A DNA stretch of 64,000 bases, from contig OY726560.1 of the NCBI GenBank assembly GCA_963383645.1, forward strand, positions 148,873,052 to 148,937,051. The letters run 5' to 3'. The notes below the pieces were generated by a model. It worked only from the letters and a program-made list of their open reading frames with translations. It was not told where the DNA came from and did no database searches. Below are positions 26,101-39,029 of the stretch, piece by piece; positions within the stretch are counted from its first letter, which is position 1, and each line of letters starts with the position of its first letter. Made by a program: the position numbers and the translations under genes. The stretch comes from Muscardinus avellanarius (Eukaryota > Chordata > Mammalia > Rodentia > Gliridae).

Positions 26101-26692
26101 TCCAGGACATGAGAGATTCTAATACTTGTCTTTCTGTTGGTTTTAGCCAATGAAACAAGCCAGCCTCTTTGGGTTTTTGTGTTACTCGTAGGGCTGGATG
26201 ATCTCTGACTCTTGTGTTCGGCACCCTCTAGTCCTCCCTGGTACTTCCCCTCCTTGGCGATGCCCATGGTTTATGTGTGAGGCTCAGTGTGGATGGGGAA
26301 GAGGCTGAATGAGATGTGTAGGCACTCCAGGTGACAAGGGACAGGGTGGATGAGAATATCGTGACACAGGAAAGCGCCAACAGGATGTAGGTGGGGCTCC
26401 ACGCAGTTGTGACCTGCGACTTCAAGTGCTGGACCTGAGGAACAGCAGCGTGAGTCTCCAGAACAGGGCACCAGCACCCAAAAGATGGCCCAGGCTGACC
26501 AGGAGGCCAAGGCGAGGTGGAGGGCGAGCAAACAGCCTAGCAGGGACGCAGGGCGCGGCCCTGAGTTCCACTCCCAACCACGGCCACCTTCCCCTGACCA
26601 TCCTCAGTGAAAAGTTCACTGCCAGGCGTCTGCCGGTGGCACTGCAAGTGGGGGAGGGGTGAGCTGGCATCATAGTGAATTTAGGACACTGA

Positions 26693-26929
<237 letters not shown>

Positions 26930-26996
26930 TGAGATCCCGGCACTTTGGGTTATGAGACACTCAGAGAGTGCTTTACCTAATTCTGTTTCCTGAAAG

Positions 26997-27130
26997 GTCC
27001 TTCTGCTGGCGGCGCGATTGCAAAGGCAATTGGCTTCCCGTGGCTCATGACGATTATTGGCATCATCGATATCCTTTTCTCCCCTCTCTGCTTTTTTCTT
27101 CGAAGTCCACCTGCCAAGGAAGAGAAAATG
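26997..27130 (+). CDS. SLC18A2: SLC18A2 exon 15 (TM12)
   Basis: The acceptor is ttcctgaaag and the donor gtaaga. It encodes residues 436-480: [18 protein letters not shown], then TM12 ([17 protein letters not shown]) and the start of the cytoplasmic tail ([10 protein letters not shown]). The preceding intron is only 123 bases. Confidence 0.96.
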
Positions 27131-27399
27131 GTAAGAGATTTAGAATGCAGTGGAGCATTTCTTTGTCATTTTAGTATGGCCCTCTGGATAATTTCTCATG
27201 GTTCTTTGTGAAATATGTTTCTGCTCTTTTGGGGCAGAAGCCTTCAAACATGAATGGTGAGGGGCCCTTTCTAATTCGTTCCACACTGGGCAGTTACTTC
27301 TTTTATCTTTGCTACTTTTACGGTTATTTCTTTCACATAGTATGTTTTTTTAACTTGAAGGGTGAAATTATTTTTGTACATAGATTAGCATCAGTACAG

Positions 27400-27400
<1 letters not shown>

Positions 27401-27440
<40 letters not shown>
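27401..27440. repeat. GT microsatellite
   Basis: Twenty GT units at the start of intron 15; a shorter GT run follows poly(T) at about 27600-27616. Confidence 0.95.
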
Positions 27441-27443
<3 letters not shown>

Positions 27444-27938
27444 GTGTGTAGTACTGGGGACTAATTCCAAAATAAACCATTTGCACTGCTGTTTGCTGTC
27501 TTTTTTCTAATCCTTACAGTATTTAGTTTTAGAGTCTTGGTCCTTACTGTAGGTTATTAATCCAGAAAAGGTTTTAGTTTTGGGTGGTTTTTTTTTTTTT
27601 GTGTGTGTGTGTGTGTAAAACCACCATATAGTATACATGTGAGTGTGTAGGACCATTTAATTCATAACAGCATAGCCAGAATCACAGCCACAGGCAGGAT
27701 ATAGAGAATAAAGGGTCTCTCTTTTCAATGAGTTCAAACTTACTGGTTCTCAATTTGAAATGTCTGGGTCATTTTACCTTTTCTAAGGTATTTCCCAAGC
27801 AAGATGCTCTGTGTTTCTGATAATTGTTCATAGCTAGTGTTGCTGGGTTTCCAGACATCGAGTGCTGGTAAATACGCATCCAGCTGAAAGGAGAGGCCTT
27901 GGATGGAGGGTGAATGTGATGTACGGAAGGAAATGGGC

Positions 27939-27996
27939 TTTGTGTTTAGGAACAGATGTGAGGTTCCTTTGTGTTTAGGAACAGATGTGAGGTTCC
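27939..27996. repeat. 29-bp tandem duplication
   Basis: Two adjacent copies of a 29-base unit beginning tttgtgtttagg, identical or nearly so, in intron 15. Confidence 0.9.
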
Positions 27997-28255
27997 TTTG
28001 CTTAGAAGCGCATCGGTGGTTCCTTCTGACAACTGGAGGGAATGGGTCCTACTGCTTCAGCATTTCCTGACCTGTCCTTTGGTGGTTTTCCCCAAAGTGG
28101 ACTTAAAGACAGACCCTAAAGTTAGGGTCTGTGTAGTCCTGTCTGTCTGAGGGATCCTTTTCATTCATCCATTCATTCATTCACCATGTCTTAAAAGTAC
28201 ATCAAGCTCTGGGCGCTGGTCTTGTACCCTAAATGATTAGCTTTTTTTAATTTCT

Positions 28256-28469
28256 TTCTTTTTTTTTTTTTTTTTTGGTACTGGAGATGGAACCCAGGGG
28301 CATTCTACCTCCAAGCTCCACCCCCAGCCCTATTTTTTATTCTTTATTTTGAAACAGGGTCTCACTGAGTTGCAAAGGGCCTCACTGAGTAGTAGCCGAG
28401 GCTGGCTGCAAACCACGATCCTCCTGTCTCAGCCTCCAAATGCTGGGATTACAAGCGTGTGCCACCACA
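28256..28469 (-). mobile_element. B1-dID SINE
   Basis: Poly(T) tail 28256-28276; the last bases of the left half are missing (ends tgccaccac). Confidence 0.86.
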
Positions 28470-30214
28470 GATAAAAGTTTTAATGAGAGAATTCCGAGTT
28501 TCTCACGCTCCACTGCACTCCTAGAAAAGGAGGGGAAGGTGCCAGGGCCCCGGGGACCTGTCTTACTCTTCTCTCGCCCGTGTGCCTCTCCAGCTGCCTT
28601 TCTTAGGGGACCCCCGTTTTCCCCTTGTGGTTGTGTACACGTCTGCCCTGACTTTGTTTGGCTGACCCTGGCACAATACTTTGGCCGAAACAGGCCAGGA
28701 AATTCTCAGCTCAATGGGAAGCTGTCATTCTGTTGCTATCCTAATGATTTGATTATGGCTCAATGAAGGTTACTTCCAACCCTCTGTAATTGTGAAAAAT
28801 GAAAAGAATCACCTGCAAATGCTTCTGTCTCCAGGAGAAAGTTTAAGGCTGCTGGGGATAGAGAAGCCTAGATCTGCCTGGGAGCGCCGAGCTGGCAGAG
28901 GTCACATGACTCCCTGTTTCCTTCTCTGTTCCCTGAGGAATAGCACCTGCTGCACAAGGGCACAGGGGCGTTGTGAAGATGAAAGTCCCAACAGGGTGCT
29001 TGGCCAGTGAAAGTGCTGCTCTCTCTAGTGTCCTCCACGTGTCCTTACTTCATCTAACACTCTGGATTAGCCTGTCGGCCTACTTCTCCATCTTCTCTCT
29101 ACAGCTTGAGTGCTTCCTTTTGCTATACAGAGCCCAGAGCTGCTAGATGGGTGTCCCTGGCCAAGAGAGCAGATGTTAGTGGCCGTGGAGTTATCTGTGT
29201 GTGGGGCAGCATACTGACATACCTGAGGTCATGGAGAAAATTAGTGGGGTCAGAGGAATAGCAGGGGCAGGGGCGGGGCACAGCTCCCATTGTGTTCTGC
29301 AAAATGACTGCAGGAGACAGGACTCAGGGGCCGCTCTCTTTCTCCATCTAGATCAGCACTTTAGTTCATTAAAAAGAATGCTGAAGGAAGTGGAAGAGAC
29401 AATCCTGAAATGCAAAGCAACAAGAATTACAGGTTTCCACAAAGCTACTTTTGTTATAAAATGGCACGATTCTTATTAAGTGTCCAGCAAGATAAATCAT
29501 TAAAATCTTGAGGACTTGTGCATCATGTTGCCCATAATGGAAGGGTGCCATTTGACAGGCACAGCGGTAGTGTGTGAGGTGGCGGCCAGAGCCTCTGCCT
29601 GCTCATCGTGCAAGCTGGGCAGGAAGGCAGCACCTAATGATGAGGCTCGCAGGCCAGACAGCGTGTGCCACAGAAGAGAAGCGATTGATTACTGGGCACT
29701 TGAGAAAAGCCAGTGCGGACAAGTGCTGGCATCCAGGATTAGCAGTTACCAAATGCAGGGAGGCACGAGCCAGAAGGCCTTCAGCCCTTAGCAGAGAGCT
29801 CTATCATTAGAGAGCACCCTGGTAACAAGGTGGAGGGGCTCACGCTGTTTTATATTGAAAGACATGATGTCACTTTCATGGGTTGCAAGTCACGAGTCAG
29901 ATTCGTTTCTGAGCACTTCAGTCTTCCATTTGGTTTACTGGATTCTGCTGGTGTTTTTTTTTTTTTTTTTTTTTTTAATATCCATCTTATCAGTACAGGC
30001 AGAAGGGGAAAAATACCTCCTTGTTATTCAGTCCCTCTGCAAGTAGAAGGAATATCAACAATGGCATTTGCAGAAAACTGTTCCAGTGGTAAGAGAATGA
30101 ATGATGAGACCGCCCTTCACTCTCCAAATAATCGGAATTGAGTTTCAGTTTGGGTTTCTCTCTTCCAGATTGAAGAGTTATTTTAAAGTCAAGGCATGAT
30201 TTCTTAGTCTTATT

Positions 30215-30364
30215 CTTTTTTTTTTTTTATGGTGGTAGAGGTTGAACCCAGGGGCATCTACCTCTGAGCTACCCCACCAGACTTACTGCTTTTTTTTAAA
30301 TAGGGTCTCACTAAGAAGTGCTGAGGCTGGATCTAAACCTACGATCCTCCTGTCTCAGCCTCCG
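30215..30364 (-). mobile_element. B1-dID SINE, 5' truncated
   Basis: ID half and part of the B1 half, ending at tctcagcctccgggc. Confidence 0.82.
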
Positions 30365-30906
30365 GGCTTTAGTCTTCTTCTTAACGTTCCAGCTTGTGGC
30401 CAAGGTAGAAAAGCCAGTGTTTGAAGATTGGAGCTTGCTTTTACTGGGTAGCTCTAATAGTAGTGCCAGAAGGCCCTTCCAGCAACAACTCTGCTCTCCA
30501 TTCACAGAGGTTGGACAAGGATGGGGTGGCCAGAGGATAATGACTCCAGATGTGCCATACACATTATAATCCCTTGGTAGAAACTTGCCCCTTTGCAGGA
30601 CACTTACATTGTGGATGCAAAGCCATCACTCTTTTTTCTATGAGGCCTCGTACTTTTCAAGGTCTCCAAGACTGGGGTCTTTCACTGTTTTACTCTTCAT
30701 TGGGTCTGATGTTATCAAGGTTGAGAGCCCAGCTCTGCTGTGCACCAGGCGTGTGCCAGGCTGTGACAGGGGGCTGGGCTCAGCTCACAACATCTGGGCC
30801 TTGCTCAGACTCCAATGCCTGGGCTCCTTTTGATTTTTCTTCAGCAGAGCTGACATACCTGTCTCCTCGCAGCTGTATGTGGAACACTGGTTTAAATGCC
30901 CTGTCT

Positions 30907-30975
30907 GAGCTGTAGTGCAGTGGTACAGCTTGTGGCTAGCACACATGAAGCTTGGGTTTGAGCCTCAGCACACCA
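30907..30975 (+). mobile_element. ID-type monomer SINE
   Basis: A tRNA-like monomer with degraded A and B box regions (gtagtgcagtggtacagc; ttgggtttgagcctcagc). No left B1 half. Confidence 0.6.
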
Positions 30976-31111
30976 GCGCCAGCCACTTGGTACCTGTTCC
31001 TCACACACTTGTCTTAACCACTGGATGCTCTTCTTGCCTTGCTTCCCATGGCGCGGGTTTGCCATCTGGCTTATTTAATCACGTGTAACTTTGTTTGAAT
31101 AGTACAATGAT

Positions 31112-31283
31112 TAGCCAAGCATGGTGGCGCACACCTGTAATATCAGTGCCGGGAGGCTGAGACGGGAGGACAGCCTCAGCAGTGTAGTGAGACCCTCCAC
31201 TACCTAGCGAGAACCTGTTTCAAAACAAAGTTAAAAGGCCTGGGGAGTGGCTCAGAGGCAGCCACAAAAATTTAAAAAAAAAG
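31112..31283 (+). mobile_element. B1-dID SINE, shortened
   Basis: Left half with an internal deletion and a reduced ID half; tail of A. Confidence 0.8.
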
Positions 31284-31355
31284 TGTATCTGTTGCATAAG
31301 ACAGCTTCAGAACCCAGTAAGCCAGGTTTTTATTTTATATTTATTTATTTATTTA

Positions 31356-31562
31356 TTTTTGTGGGTCTGGGGATGGAACCCAGGGGCATTTGACCTCGGA
31401 GCTACACCCCCTGCCCTATTTTTTATTCTTTATTTTGAAACCGGGTCTCACTGAGTTGCAGAAGGGCCTCACTAAGTAGCTGAGGCTGTCCGCGAACCGC
31501 GATCCTCCAGGTCTCAGCCTCCCGAATGCTGGGATTACAAGCGTGAGCCACCACGCCCGGCT
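31356..31562 (-). mobile_element. B1-dID SINE
   Basis: Nearly consensus copy with TTTA tail. Target duplication gtaagccaggttttt before and gtaagccaggtttta after it, so it is fairly young. Confidence 0.9.
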
Positions 31563-31731
31563 GTAAGCCAGGTTTTAAAAGTAAAACAGTATTTCGTGGA
31601 AGAAACTGCTCTACCGGAAACAGGCGGTGTTGACAAGGGCCGTATGGATGCATTCTGATAGGTTATGCCGGCACAATACCAAACCATCAGTCTGACTGTA
31701 TTTCCTACTTCCCCTGCGATGCACATGTGGA

Positions 31732-31804
31732 GGTGCTGGGGGCCAAACCCAGGGCTTTGTGTATGTGGGGCCAGCACCCCACACTCAGCCACATCTCCAG
31801 CCCA
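31732..31804 (-). mobile_element. ID-type monomer SINE
   Basis: Minus-strand monomer: ggggccaaacccagggc to cacatctccagccc. It is full length in the middle, unlike the ID half of the dimers. Confidence 0.65.
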
Positions 31805-32989
31805 ACAGTGTTGTTCTTTAATGAGTCCCTTTTGTTGCCAGCCCTAGGCTCAAGGGGTCCTTAGGAAGATCACATATCCAGGTGAAATGGTGGATGAGCC
31901 AGGAGGTGGAAGGCAGTTATGAATGGGTAGGAACTCTTTCCAAGGGGGCTTGATGTCCGTGGGCCAAGCAGAGGTCAAGGCCCCTGTATTCCCAGCCTGC
32001 AGCCTGGTGCCGGTGGGAGCTCCAGCTCCTGCCTCACACTCAGATCTCTGTGGGGCTGGCGCCAGCCCACTTGACGTCCCCAGCTGAACCACCCATGCTT
32101 TGCTCCATTGGCATCTTCTTTTCATCTTTCAAGGTTTTGCACAACCCTCATCTCTTCCATGTGACATGCTGTGGCACTTGACCTGTGAGCCTGGGGGGGG
32201 GGGTCTGCCCTTACTTGTGCAAGAAGGTCTACTAAGTCGCAACACACAGCACCTAGTAGGTGTCCCGGAAGTAATTGTCAGCGGGGTGATCCTGCTTAGC
32301 CTTAGATCATGCCTTGTAAGTGGGGTACTCGAATTTTCTTTTCAACCTGCTTCACACCACCAACCCTATGCTCACAGTGACCCTCGGACACATTTCTTTG
32401 AGAAGCACTAATCTGGGGAGATGAGACATTTAGCTATTTAGAGAGTTAAATTAAACCTTTGTGTAACACAGGGAGAATGGTTTGTTGCCTCAATTATTTT
32501 TAGAAATGAACTCTTTATTAAATATAAGCATCAATTCACTTGGCAAGGCAACACAATCAGAAACAGTTAAGTTTGAAGCTGACAAGCTGAGCTGGCAGCC
32601 TGACCCAGGGGTCGAGGGAGTCCTTATCTTGACATGTCACGCAGGCAGGTCACTGGAGAACTTCTGGGGCAATGACAAATGGCTTAAGCACTGAGTAGTC
32701 TTATCGCATCTGCAGAACAAGAGTGAGGAGCAAAGAGCTATCAGCTGCCAAGATGGGCTGCAGTAGGCCAACATCAGAAACATTCTAATCCGTTTACACT
32801 TGTAAGTGGCACAAAGAGGTATTGGGAATGAATTCACACAATGGAGATCTCCAGCAGACACACCTGAGGGGGGAGAATCCGCTTTAGCTGCACACTGATG
32901 TTCCGCTGCGGTTCTCTGTGCTCTTCCAGCTGCCTAGGAGTGGGCAAGAGTGGACTTGAGCCTGAGCCTGCCTAGGCTATCCTCACCTC

Positions 32990-33250
32990 ATTCTAGCTGT
33001 TCTGTGGGCCCTCTGCACCCACGAGCTCTGCGTGCATGGATCCAGCCGACCGTGGATTGAAAACATTAAAAAGAAAGTCTACGCAGTATGCACAGATATT
33101 CTTCTCTTAACAATACCGTAGAACAAGTACTTAACGTTAACACTTTTATTATGTGTTACAAGTCATCTAGGGATAAAGTTTACAAGATGTATGCAGGCTA
33201 TATTCAAATACGGGACTTGGCAGGTTGGGGGTCCTAGGACCAATGTGTGT
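32990..33250 (+). mobile_element. Fossil DNA-transposon-like MITE (Tigger/pogo type?)
   Basis: Resembles a mammalian MITE consensus with ccgaccgtggattgaaaa, acaataccgtagaacaa, gttacaagtcatctagg and a distal ggggtcctaggaccaat. The family name is from memory and uncertain. A related copy is at 48005-48255. Confidence 0.5.
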
Positions 33251-33579
33251 CTCTTGGTTAAAATTCTGCACAAGCACTGTGTCTGTTTCCTCAACCGACC
33301 AGTTATTGTGAAGCTGAGGCATTGCACCTACGATGTTTGGTGTGTTCCCAGTGTGCTAAGTGGCAGTTGTATCGTCTTCCTGTGTGCCTGGGTCTGCACA
33401 CTTTGAAGAATAATGACTACCAGTGCTTATTAGTTGAAGATACTTTGAAGACATTTTTATTTGAGCTAGAGGACGGCCAGACTCTAGAGAGGTGGTCTGG
33501 AAATCACATTTAAGAAGACAAAAGCCCTGGGATGTCTGGCCTAGGAAAACATCTAAGCAGCCATGGGAATATGACTTTT

Positions 33580-33783
33580 ATTTTGTGGTACCGGAGATTG
33601 AACCAGGAGCATTCTACTTCCTAGCTACACCCTCAGCCCTATTGTATTTTTTTATTTTGAAGCAGGATTTCACTAAGCTGCAGAGGGCCTAACTTGCTAA
33701 GGCTGGCTGTGAATCTGCAATCCTCCTGTCTGAGCCTCCTGTCTGAGTGCTAGGATTATGGGTATGTACCACCATGCCTAGCC
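33580..33783 (-). mobile_element. B1-dID SINE
   Basis: From ttgtggtaccggagattg to ccaccatgcctagcc; a short local duplication (cctcctgtctgagcc) lies inside. Confidence 0.85.
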
Positions 33784-34315
33784 GGAATGTGGTCTTAAAA
33801 TATCCTATAAGCAATGTGTGAAGATGGCTGATATCAGAACCAGATCCATGAGTAAGATGGACTGGGTTTTAGTCCAAACTTCGATATGTTCCTAACAAAT
33901 GCTTGTTTCCCTCAAATGTCTCCGTAAAGTGTGCCGTTACAATGAAGTCTATAAATAGAAGCTGGAGTGAGTGACCTCCAGAGCTCCTCCCATTTCCAAG
34001 AATCTAAGAAAAACTCTTCTTAAAACTAGCCTACCTACTCCATGCTCACAGAGTCTAAGTTCACAGAATTGACTTTTGACTTCCACAGGTGTAATGAAAA
34101 CACTGCAGAAACAGTTTCTGTTCTCTGATACCACCTGGAACTTTGATTCAGTGGAGAATTCCTGGTCTTGCAGGCCAGGCACCTGAGATTGCTTCTCATG
34201 ACTGGATAATAGCAGATGATACGGAGCTTTCAGACGAATCAGCCTTGCATACAGTAGGCTAACGCCATCTTTACAAAACAGGATGTTAATATACCTGCAC
34301 TTTGCTCTCTTTTAG

Positions 34316-34420
<105 letters not shown>

Positions 34421-36474
34421 GACCCTCCGAAGTCATCAAAATGTTTAATAGTAAACAGGTGTTTCCAGTGAAATAACTCACCCAGAGCTGTCATAGTCAC
34501 ACCATCCATCCCTGGCAAGAGTGCAACCACCAAAGGTTATTACTTTTTTCCCCCCATGGTTATGATTGACTGCCAGCGGCCTTATAAAGAAAAAGAAGCT
34601 TTTCTAGGGCTTTGTATAAAGTGTTGAAAACTTTATTTTATGTATTTGATTTATTAAATATTATACAATATATTTTGACGAAATAGATATATTGTAAATC
34701 TATAAATATTTGAATCCAAATCAAATATAATTTTTTAACTTACATTCACGAACACTTGGACAAAAAATATCGTATATTTTTTTCTGAATATTGGTAATGA
34801 GTGTTTAAAGCACACATTATCTGAGACTCTTCCAACAATGAGAAACTAGAAGTCTGAAAAACAGAATCATGTAAGACAGCACGTTATGTAGCGACACTGC
34901 ATGAGTGTTACTTAACTGTAATTAGTATACTTATGAGTTAAAAGCTAGTTATCTCAAATGCAGAGGATGAGAATTAAGTGGGTCTTCTTTGGGGTTTATC
35001 CTTAGATCTTTTGCTGGCATTAGGGATCTACATGATCACCAATTTGGAAAGGATGGTTGTAAATTATGTTTACATGACGTGTGTTTGGCAGCAAACACTC
35101 AAGCCAATAAGAAAAAATGGTAAATGTACTTAAAGCAGAGAAGACTGCCCAAATACAGTTATGAACTAAAAGCTTTAAGACATGTACTTGAATGTCTCAC
35201 TAGATGAAAATGGAGGTGCCAGGGTTAAGCATGGCAGAGTTTAACAACACCTAGTTTACGTTTTACCAAAAAGGTAAATAGCTGCTATAACTTGAAGAAT
35301 CAGACCTGTCTGCAAGCCATCCAAGTGTTTTTCTAGGGATCTATTAATTTTTATTTGTCTGAAACTCTTATTTTCTAGACTCCTGAAAGTTATCAGTGTG
35401 AAAATTTTTTTTTAAATGAAAATGAAGGGATGAAATTGTTTTTAGTCTCATGTTAGGAAATAAGATAATAATAGGGCGGTCAGGACGTGTCCTCTTTCCC
35501 AGAAAAGAAAAACTTCTAAAAAACATGTGTGCTACCATGTCATCTCGTACACTGGGTAGTGTAGTCTTCTGCGCATGACAATATTGATGTGTCTTCTCAG
35601 TGTTACCAGCAAATAGTGAACATTGTCAGTTTACACCGTTCTGTATGAGATGACTGGAATGTGAAGATAGTGTGGAGTATCTCTCAAATAATACCTGTTA
35701 ATTCTATAGTGCTGTAATTATAAATTCCTAATGTCAATATTAAGCTAAAATTGTGTTTGTGTTAATGTGACAGTAAGGAGCAAAGAACTTTAGAACAAAG
35801 ACTCCTTATGACTATTACATATTCTCTAGGAAAGTGGCTAATACTTGTTTTGCTTTATAAAGCTTTTCTGTGGGGCTGAGATGATTTGAAGTCTGGTTTT
35901 CAAGGGCAGTGTGTTTGAACAAGTTTCCTACTCTGTAACACTGGACAGCACACAAACCTGCTGCTTTGGAAGATGGTTCCAGAGGAACTCTTCTATGGCT
36001 AAAATAAAAAAGGCAGAATTGTTTTTACTTCTGTGGAACAGCCTTACAAAAGAACGTGCTACAAACTGGTCTCTCTTAGAGGGGTTTGTCTCCCTGTCCA
36101 ATGCCCTATGATTTATTCCTATTTTATTTTTGCCTTTAAAGGCTTCAGCTTAAGAATGACTGGCAAAGGATGCCTGCTGTTGATGCCTAGGGCACAATGA
36201 TAGATGAATTTTTCAGAACTATATGTGAGGACAAAAACGGTAGTTTTTTATATGACTAATATTCTGGTTTAGCAAGACTGAAAACTTTTTGTGTGTATGC
36301 ATCAGAACAAAAAAACAGACGGCTCTCTGAACATTTATTTTTTGAAATGAGGTGGCCTTTATGTTTGTACCTGATAACACAGACACAAAAACCTTAATGA
36401 GGTAGCAGTGAATATTCAACTTTCTTTTGATGGCTACACAAATCTGTCCTAGTCATGTTTTAGCTAGTTTACTT

Positions 36475-36480
36475 AATAAA
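36475..36480 (+). terminator. AATAAA polyadenylation signal, proximal (SLC18A2)
   Basis: A canonical hexamer about 2.05 kb past the stop codon, followed by a GT-rich stretch (ctgtgcctgtttgtattc) of the kind found downstream of cleavage sites. Confidence 0.55.
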
Positions 36481-36537
36481 CCTGAACACTGTACTGTGCC
36501 TGTTTGTATTCTTTCACAAACCAAATATTATTGTTGG

Positions 36538-36543
36538 AATAAA
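36538..36543 (+). terminator. AATAAA polyadenylation signal, distal (SLC18A2)
   Basis: A canonical hexamer followed by a TG-rich element (gctgtcattctgactgtgg). It faces a minus-strand AATAAA at 36586-36581 across 37 bases. Confidence 0.6.
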
Positions 36544-36580
36544 ATATATAAGCTGTCATTCTGACTGTGGATATTTACAG

Positions 36581-36586
36581 TTTATT
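36581..36586 (-). terminator. AATAAA on the minus strand (candidate distal PDZD8 poly(A) signal)
   Basis: The + strand reads tttatt. Using this site would give PDZD8 a 3'UTR of about 3.6 kb and put its cleavage site inside the SLC18A2 poly(A) zone. Other minus-strand AATAAA hexamers occur nearer the stop codon (for example around 39419, 38983 and 38739), so the choice is uncertain. Confidence 0.45.
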
Positions 36587-38319
36587 AAGAGCTATTCTTC
36601 GGTGCTTGCAGGCATACTTTTTTGGCTTCCTATAGGTTTTTAAACTTGAAATATGAAACTAGTCATATTATGTCAATGTAGAAAAACCTAGTAAGTTATC
36701 CTTGAATCTCTGAACTTGTATTAATTGTTCTGCTTGCTGTGAACAAGTAACTGTATTTCATGAAATTAACTGTAATATCAAGCCATTTGACACAGTGGTG
36801 CTTAAGCCATCGGCCTTGGAAGTTCTGTAAGAGCTCTGAACTCAGGGATATTTTGAATGTGTGTGCATGTACAACTTCCATGGCTGAGGGTTCAATTTCA
36901 ATCAGACCTTAAAGGGCTTACAGCACTCAGAAACGGTGAGGAGAACCTCTCATCCACTTTTTTTTTTTGAAGAGAAAACTATGATCTCAATCAGAAATTT
37001 AAAAATTAAGACAACATATTTTCAAGTTAAAGTGCTTTAAAATGTACTTTTAGGGGACTAAAATTTTTATTCATTATCTTACTATTAGTAAGGGCCAAAT
37101 ATTTTCAAAATTGCTCTTACAAATTAGATTTGACAGTACCTTCAAATATTTTAAGTTGCATTTTCTCCTCTCAGAATCACACAATATCCACATTTCAACA
37201 AGTTCTGATACTGAAGAATATGAGGCTTGATATTAAGAAATGTAGCATGAATGAAAAATGCTAAAATGTTGCTTATTTTGTCTAATCCAATCAGTCATTC
37301 ATGTAAATACCACTATAGAAAATATACTTTAGGTAGTTTGGTTATATATAGCAGAAGCAAGTCCATAAGTATGATATTTCACAAGTTAAGGAAAAGAACA
37401 GTTAAACTACTTCTTGTGCAGTTCTGTTGAGCAAAAGTGGACTGTTTGTCTGCATGGCCAAATTACACCAGGCTATAATCTAATCACCTTTTAAGATGTC
37501 ATCAAATGAAGATATTCTTGTTTTCTGTGGTAGTCTTTATTTATCATTTTTTAGCTATTGATAACATAGCATGGCAGCAAGATTACATCAGTAATGTAAT
37601 ATAATACAACTTTTTCACTGAAGCCTTATACCTTACTATACTCTAGGCTGTTTGGAGTGTTCCCCCTTGCGCTAAAGCACAACTGTGGTGCCTCTACGGC
37701 CTCTCCCAGCAGATAGGAAAATATTGCACTACATTGAAGATATATTTTACAAATGTCATTAGCAGCATTACTGAGCTTTCCATAATTGTGGTTCTACAGA
37801 GTTAAATACTTTAAAACATGAATAGAGTCTTAAGCAACCAAAGTTCTGCATTATCTCCACAGCTCTTTCAAACACATCAACTTCAGGGGCACCCTTGGGT
37901 GTCACTAAAACTTCCATGTTTTATTCCATAAACATCAGCCACTCATGGACACTCCACCTTCCAGGTGAGCAATGGCAAGTTATTCTTACAAGATGAAATG
38001 TGGTTACACATTGGGCAGATTGTTTCAAGCATATGCTGTGGGACGTTTCAGCTTTGAGGGAGTTTGGTGTGGAAAATCTTCTCTAGCAGTGTTTTAAAAT
38101 TCAAGCATGCTTAAATAAATAATGAGAAAGGGGGTACAGAGATATTTCTTATTATAAACCTGGCCAAGGAAAGTATTTAGTGTCCTAATATTTCCTTTAA
38201 TAAAACAATAAGCTATTGATTTTTTAAAGTGGGATAACTTTTCTACCCTCAGAAATGTTTTCCTCATATAAATAGTATCTTTTATCTGCATAGCTTTTAA
38301 CTGTCAGGCGCTTTTGCAG

Positions 38320-38520
38320 TTACACTACTGATTTCCTCACAACGGTCCTGTGAGGTAGAGAAGGATGGAGCATTCTCATGTTAGAGCTGGGGAAACTGTT
38401 GCACAAAGCCCTTTTGTGATTTGCCCACTGTTTTACAGTTCTTTAATGAAAGAGCTTGAACTTAAACAGAATCCGGGACCACAAACTCAGCCACAATCCT
38501 TGCTACTACACTGTGCCTTT
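38320..38520 (-). mobile_element. MIR-like fragment in the PDZD8 3'UTR
   Basis: tcctcacaacggtcctgtgag, gagctggggaaactgttgc, tttgcccactgttttac and a distal gctactacactgtgcc follow the reverse of MIR. It is in the PDZD8 transcript sense. Confidence 0.55.
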
Positions 38521-39029
38521 TCCTGCCAGCCATAAAAGCTATTCCATCTAGTTTTAAATTCATGTTGGTTTATATATCGGTCTATCATACCTACAGAAGG
38601 GAAAAAATATACAAATCTAACTGTAGGCATATAATTGGCCCAAACTTTTAAGGTACACTAACAGGTCAAGCTTATACATTCTCCCTCAGTCCTATGTTAC
38701 TTGCATTCAAAAGATGGACCCAGTATCAGAGTAGATCTTTATTTTCAGAGAACTGGTCCCAATTCCTATGTATTCTATTTTTATCTCTCTCATTTTTTAG
38801 TGAGTGAAGATAGTTTGAAATATTCAGAATGATCATCATTCCTTTAAGCCTGTAAGATACCAGACAAAGCAAAAAATGTTTGGTGTATCTTTTCTCATTC
38901 ACAACATACTCCTACATGAAAATGTTTTTAAAACAAAATCACTTATCAATAGTCCTCTAAAACTTTAAATATCCTTATACATGCTTTATTTCCTATGAGA
39001 GAACTGAAGATTAAAAAAAAAAATCATCA

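Larger units (their letters stand above)
27131..34315 (+). other. SLC18A2: SLC18A2 intron 15
   Basis: A 7.2 kb intron with a GT repeat, a 29-base tandem duplication, five dimeric SINEs, two monomeric ID-type copies and a fossil DNA-transposon-like segment. 28480-30200 and 31850-32980 appear unique. Confidence 0.85.
34421..36565 (+). other. SLC18A2: SLC18A2 3'UTR with polyadenylation signals
   Basis: An AT-rich stretch free of SINEs follows the stop codon. Candidate AATAAA hexamers at 36475-36480 and 36538-36543 would place cleavage at about 36495 or 36560. AU-rich, palindrome-like sequence at 34630-34740 may affect message stability (inference). The length of about 2.1 kb fits my memory of the long VMAT2 3'UTR in other mammals. 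Confidence 0.75.

Noticed and set aside
30907..30975. tRNA gene
   Set aside because: A and B boxes are those of an ID-type SINE; no cloverleaf with acceptor pairing could be drawn.
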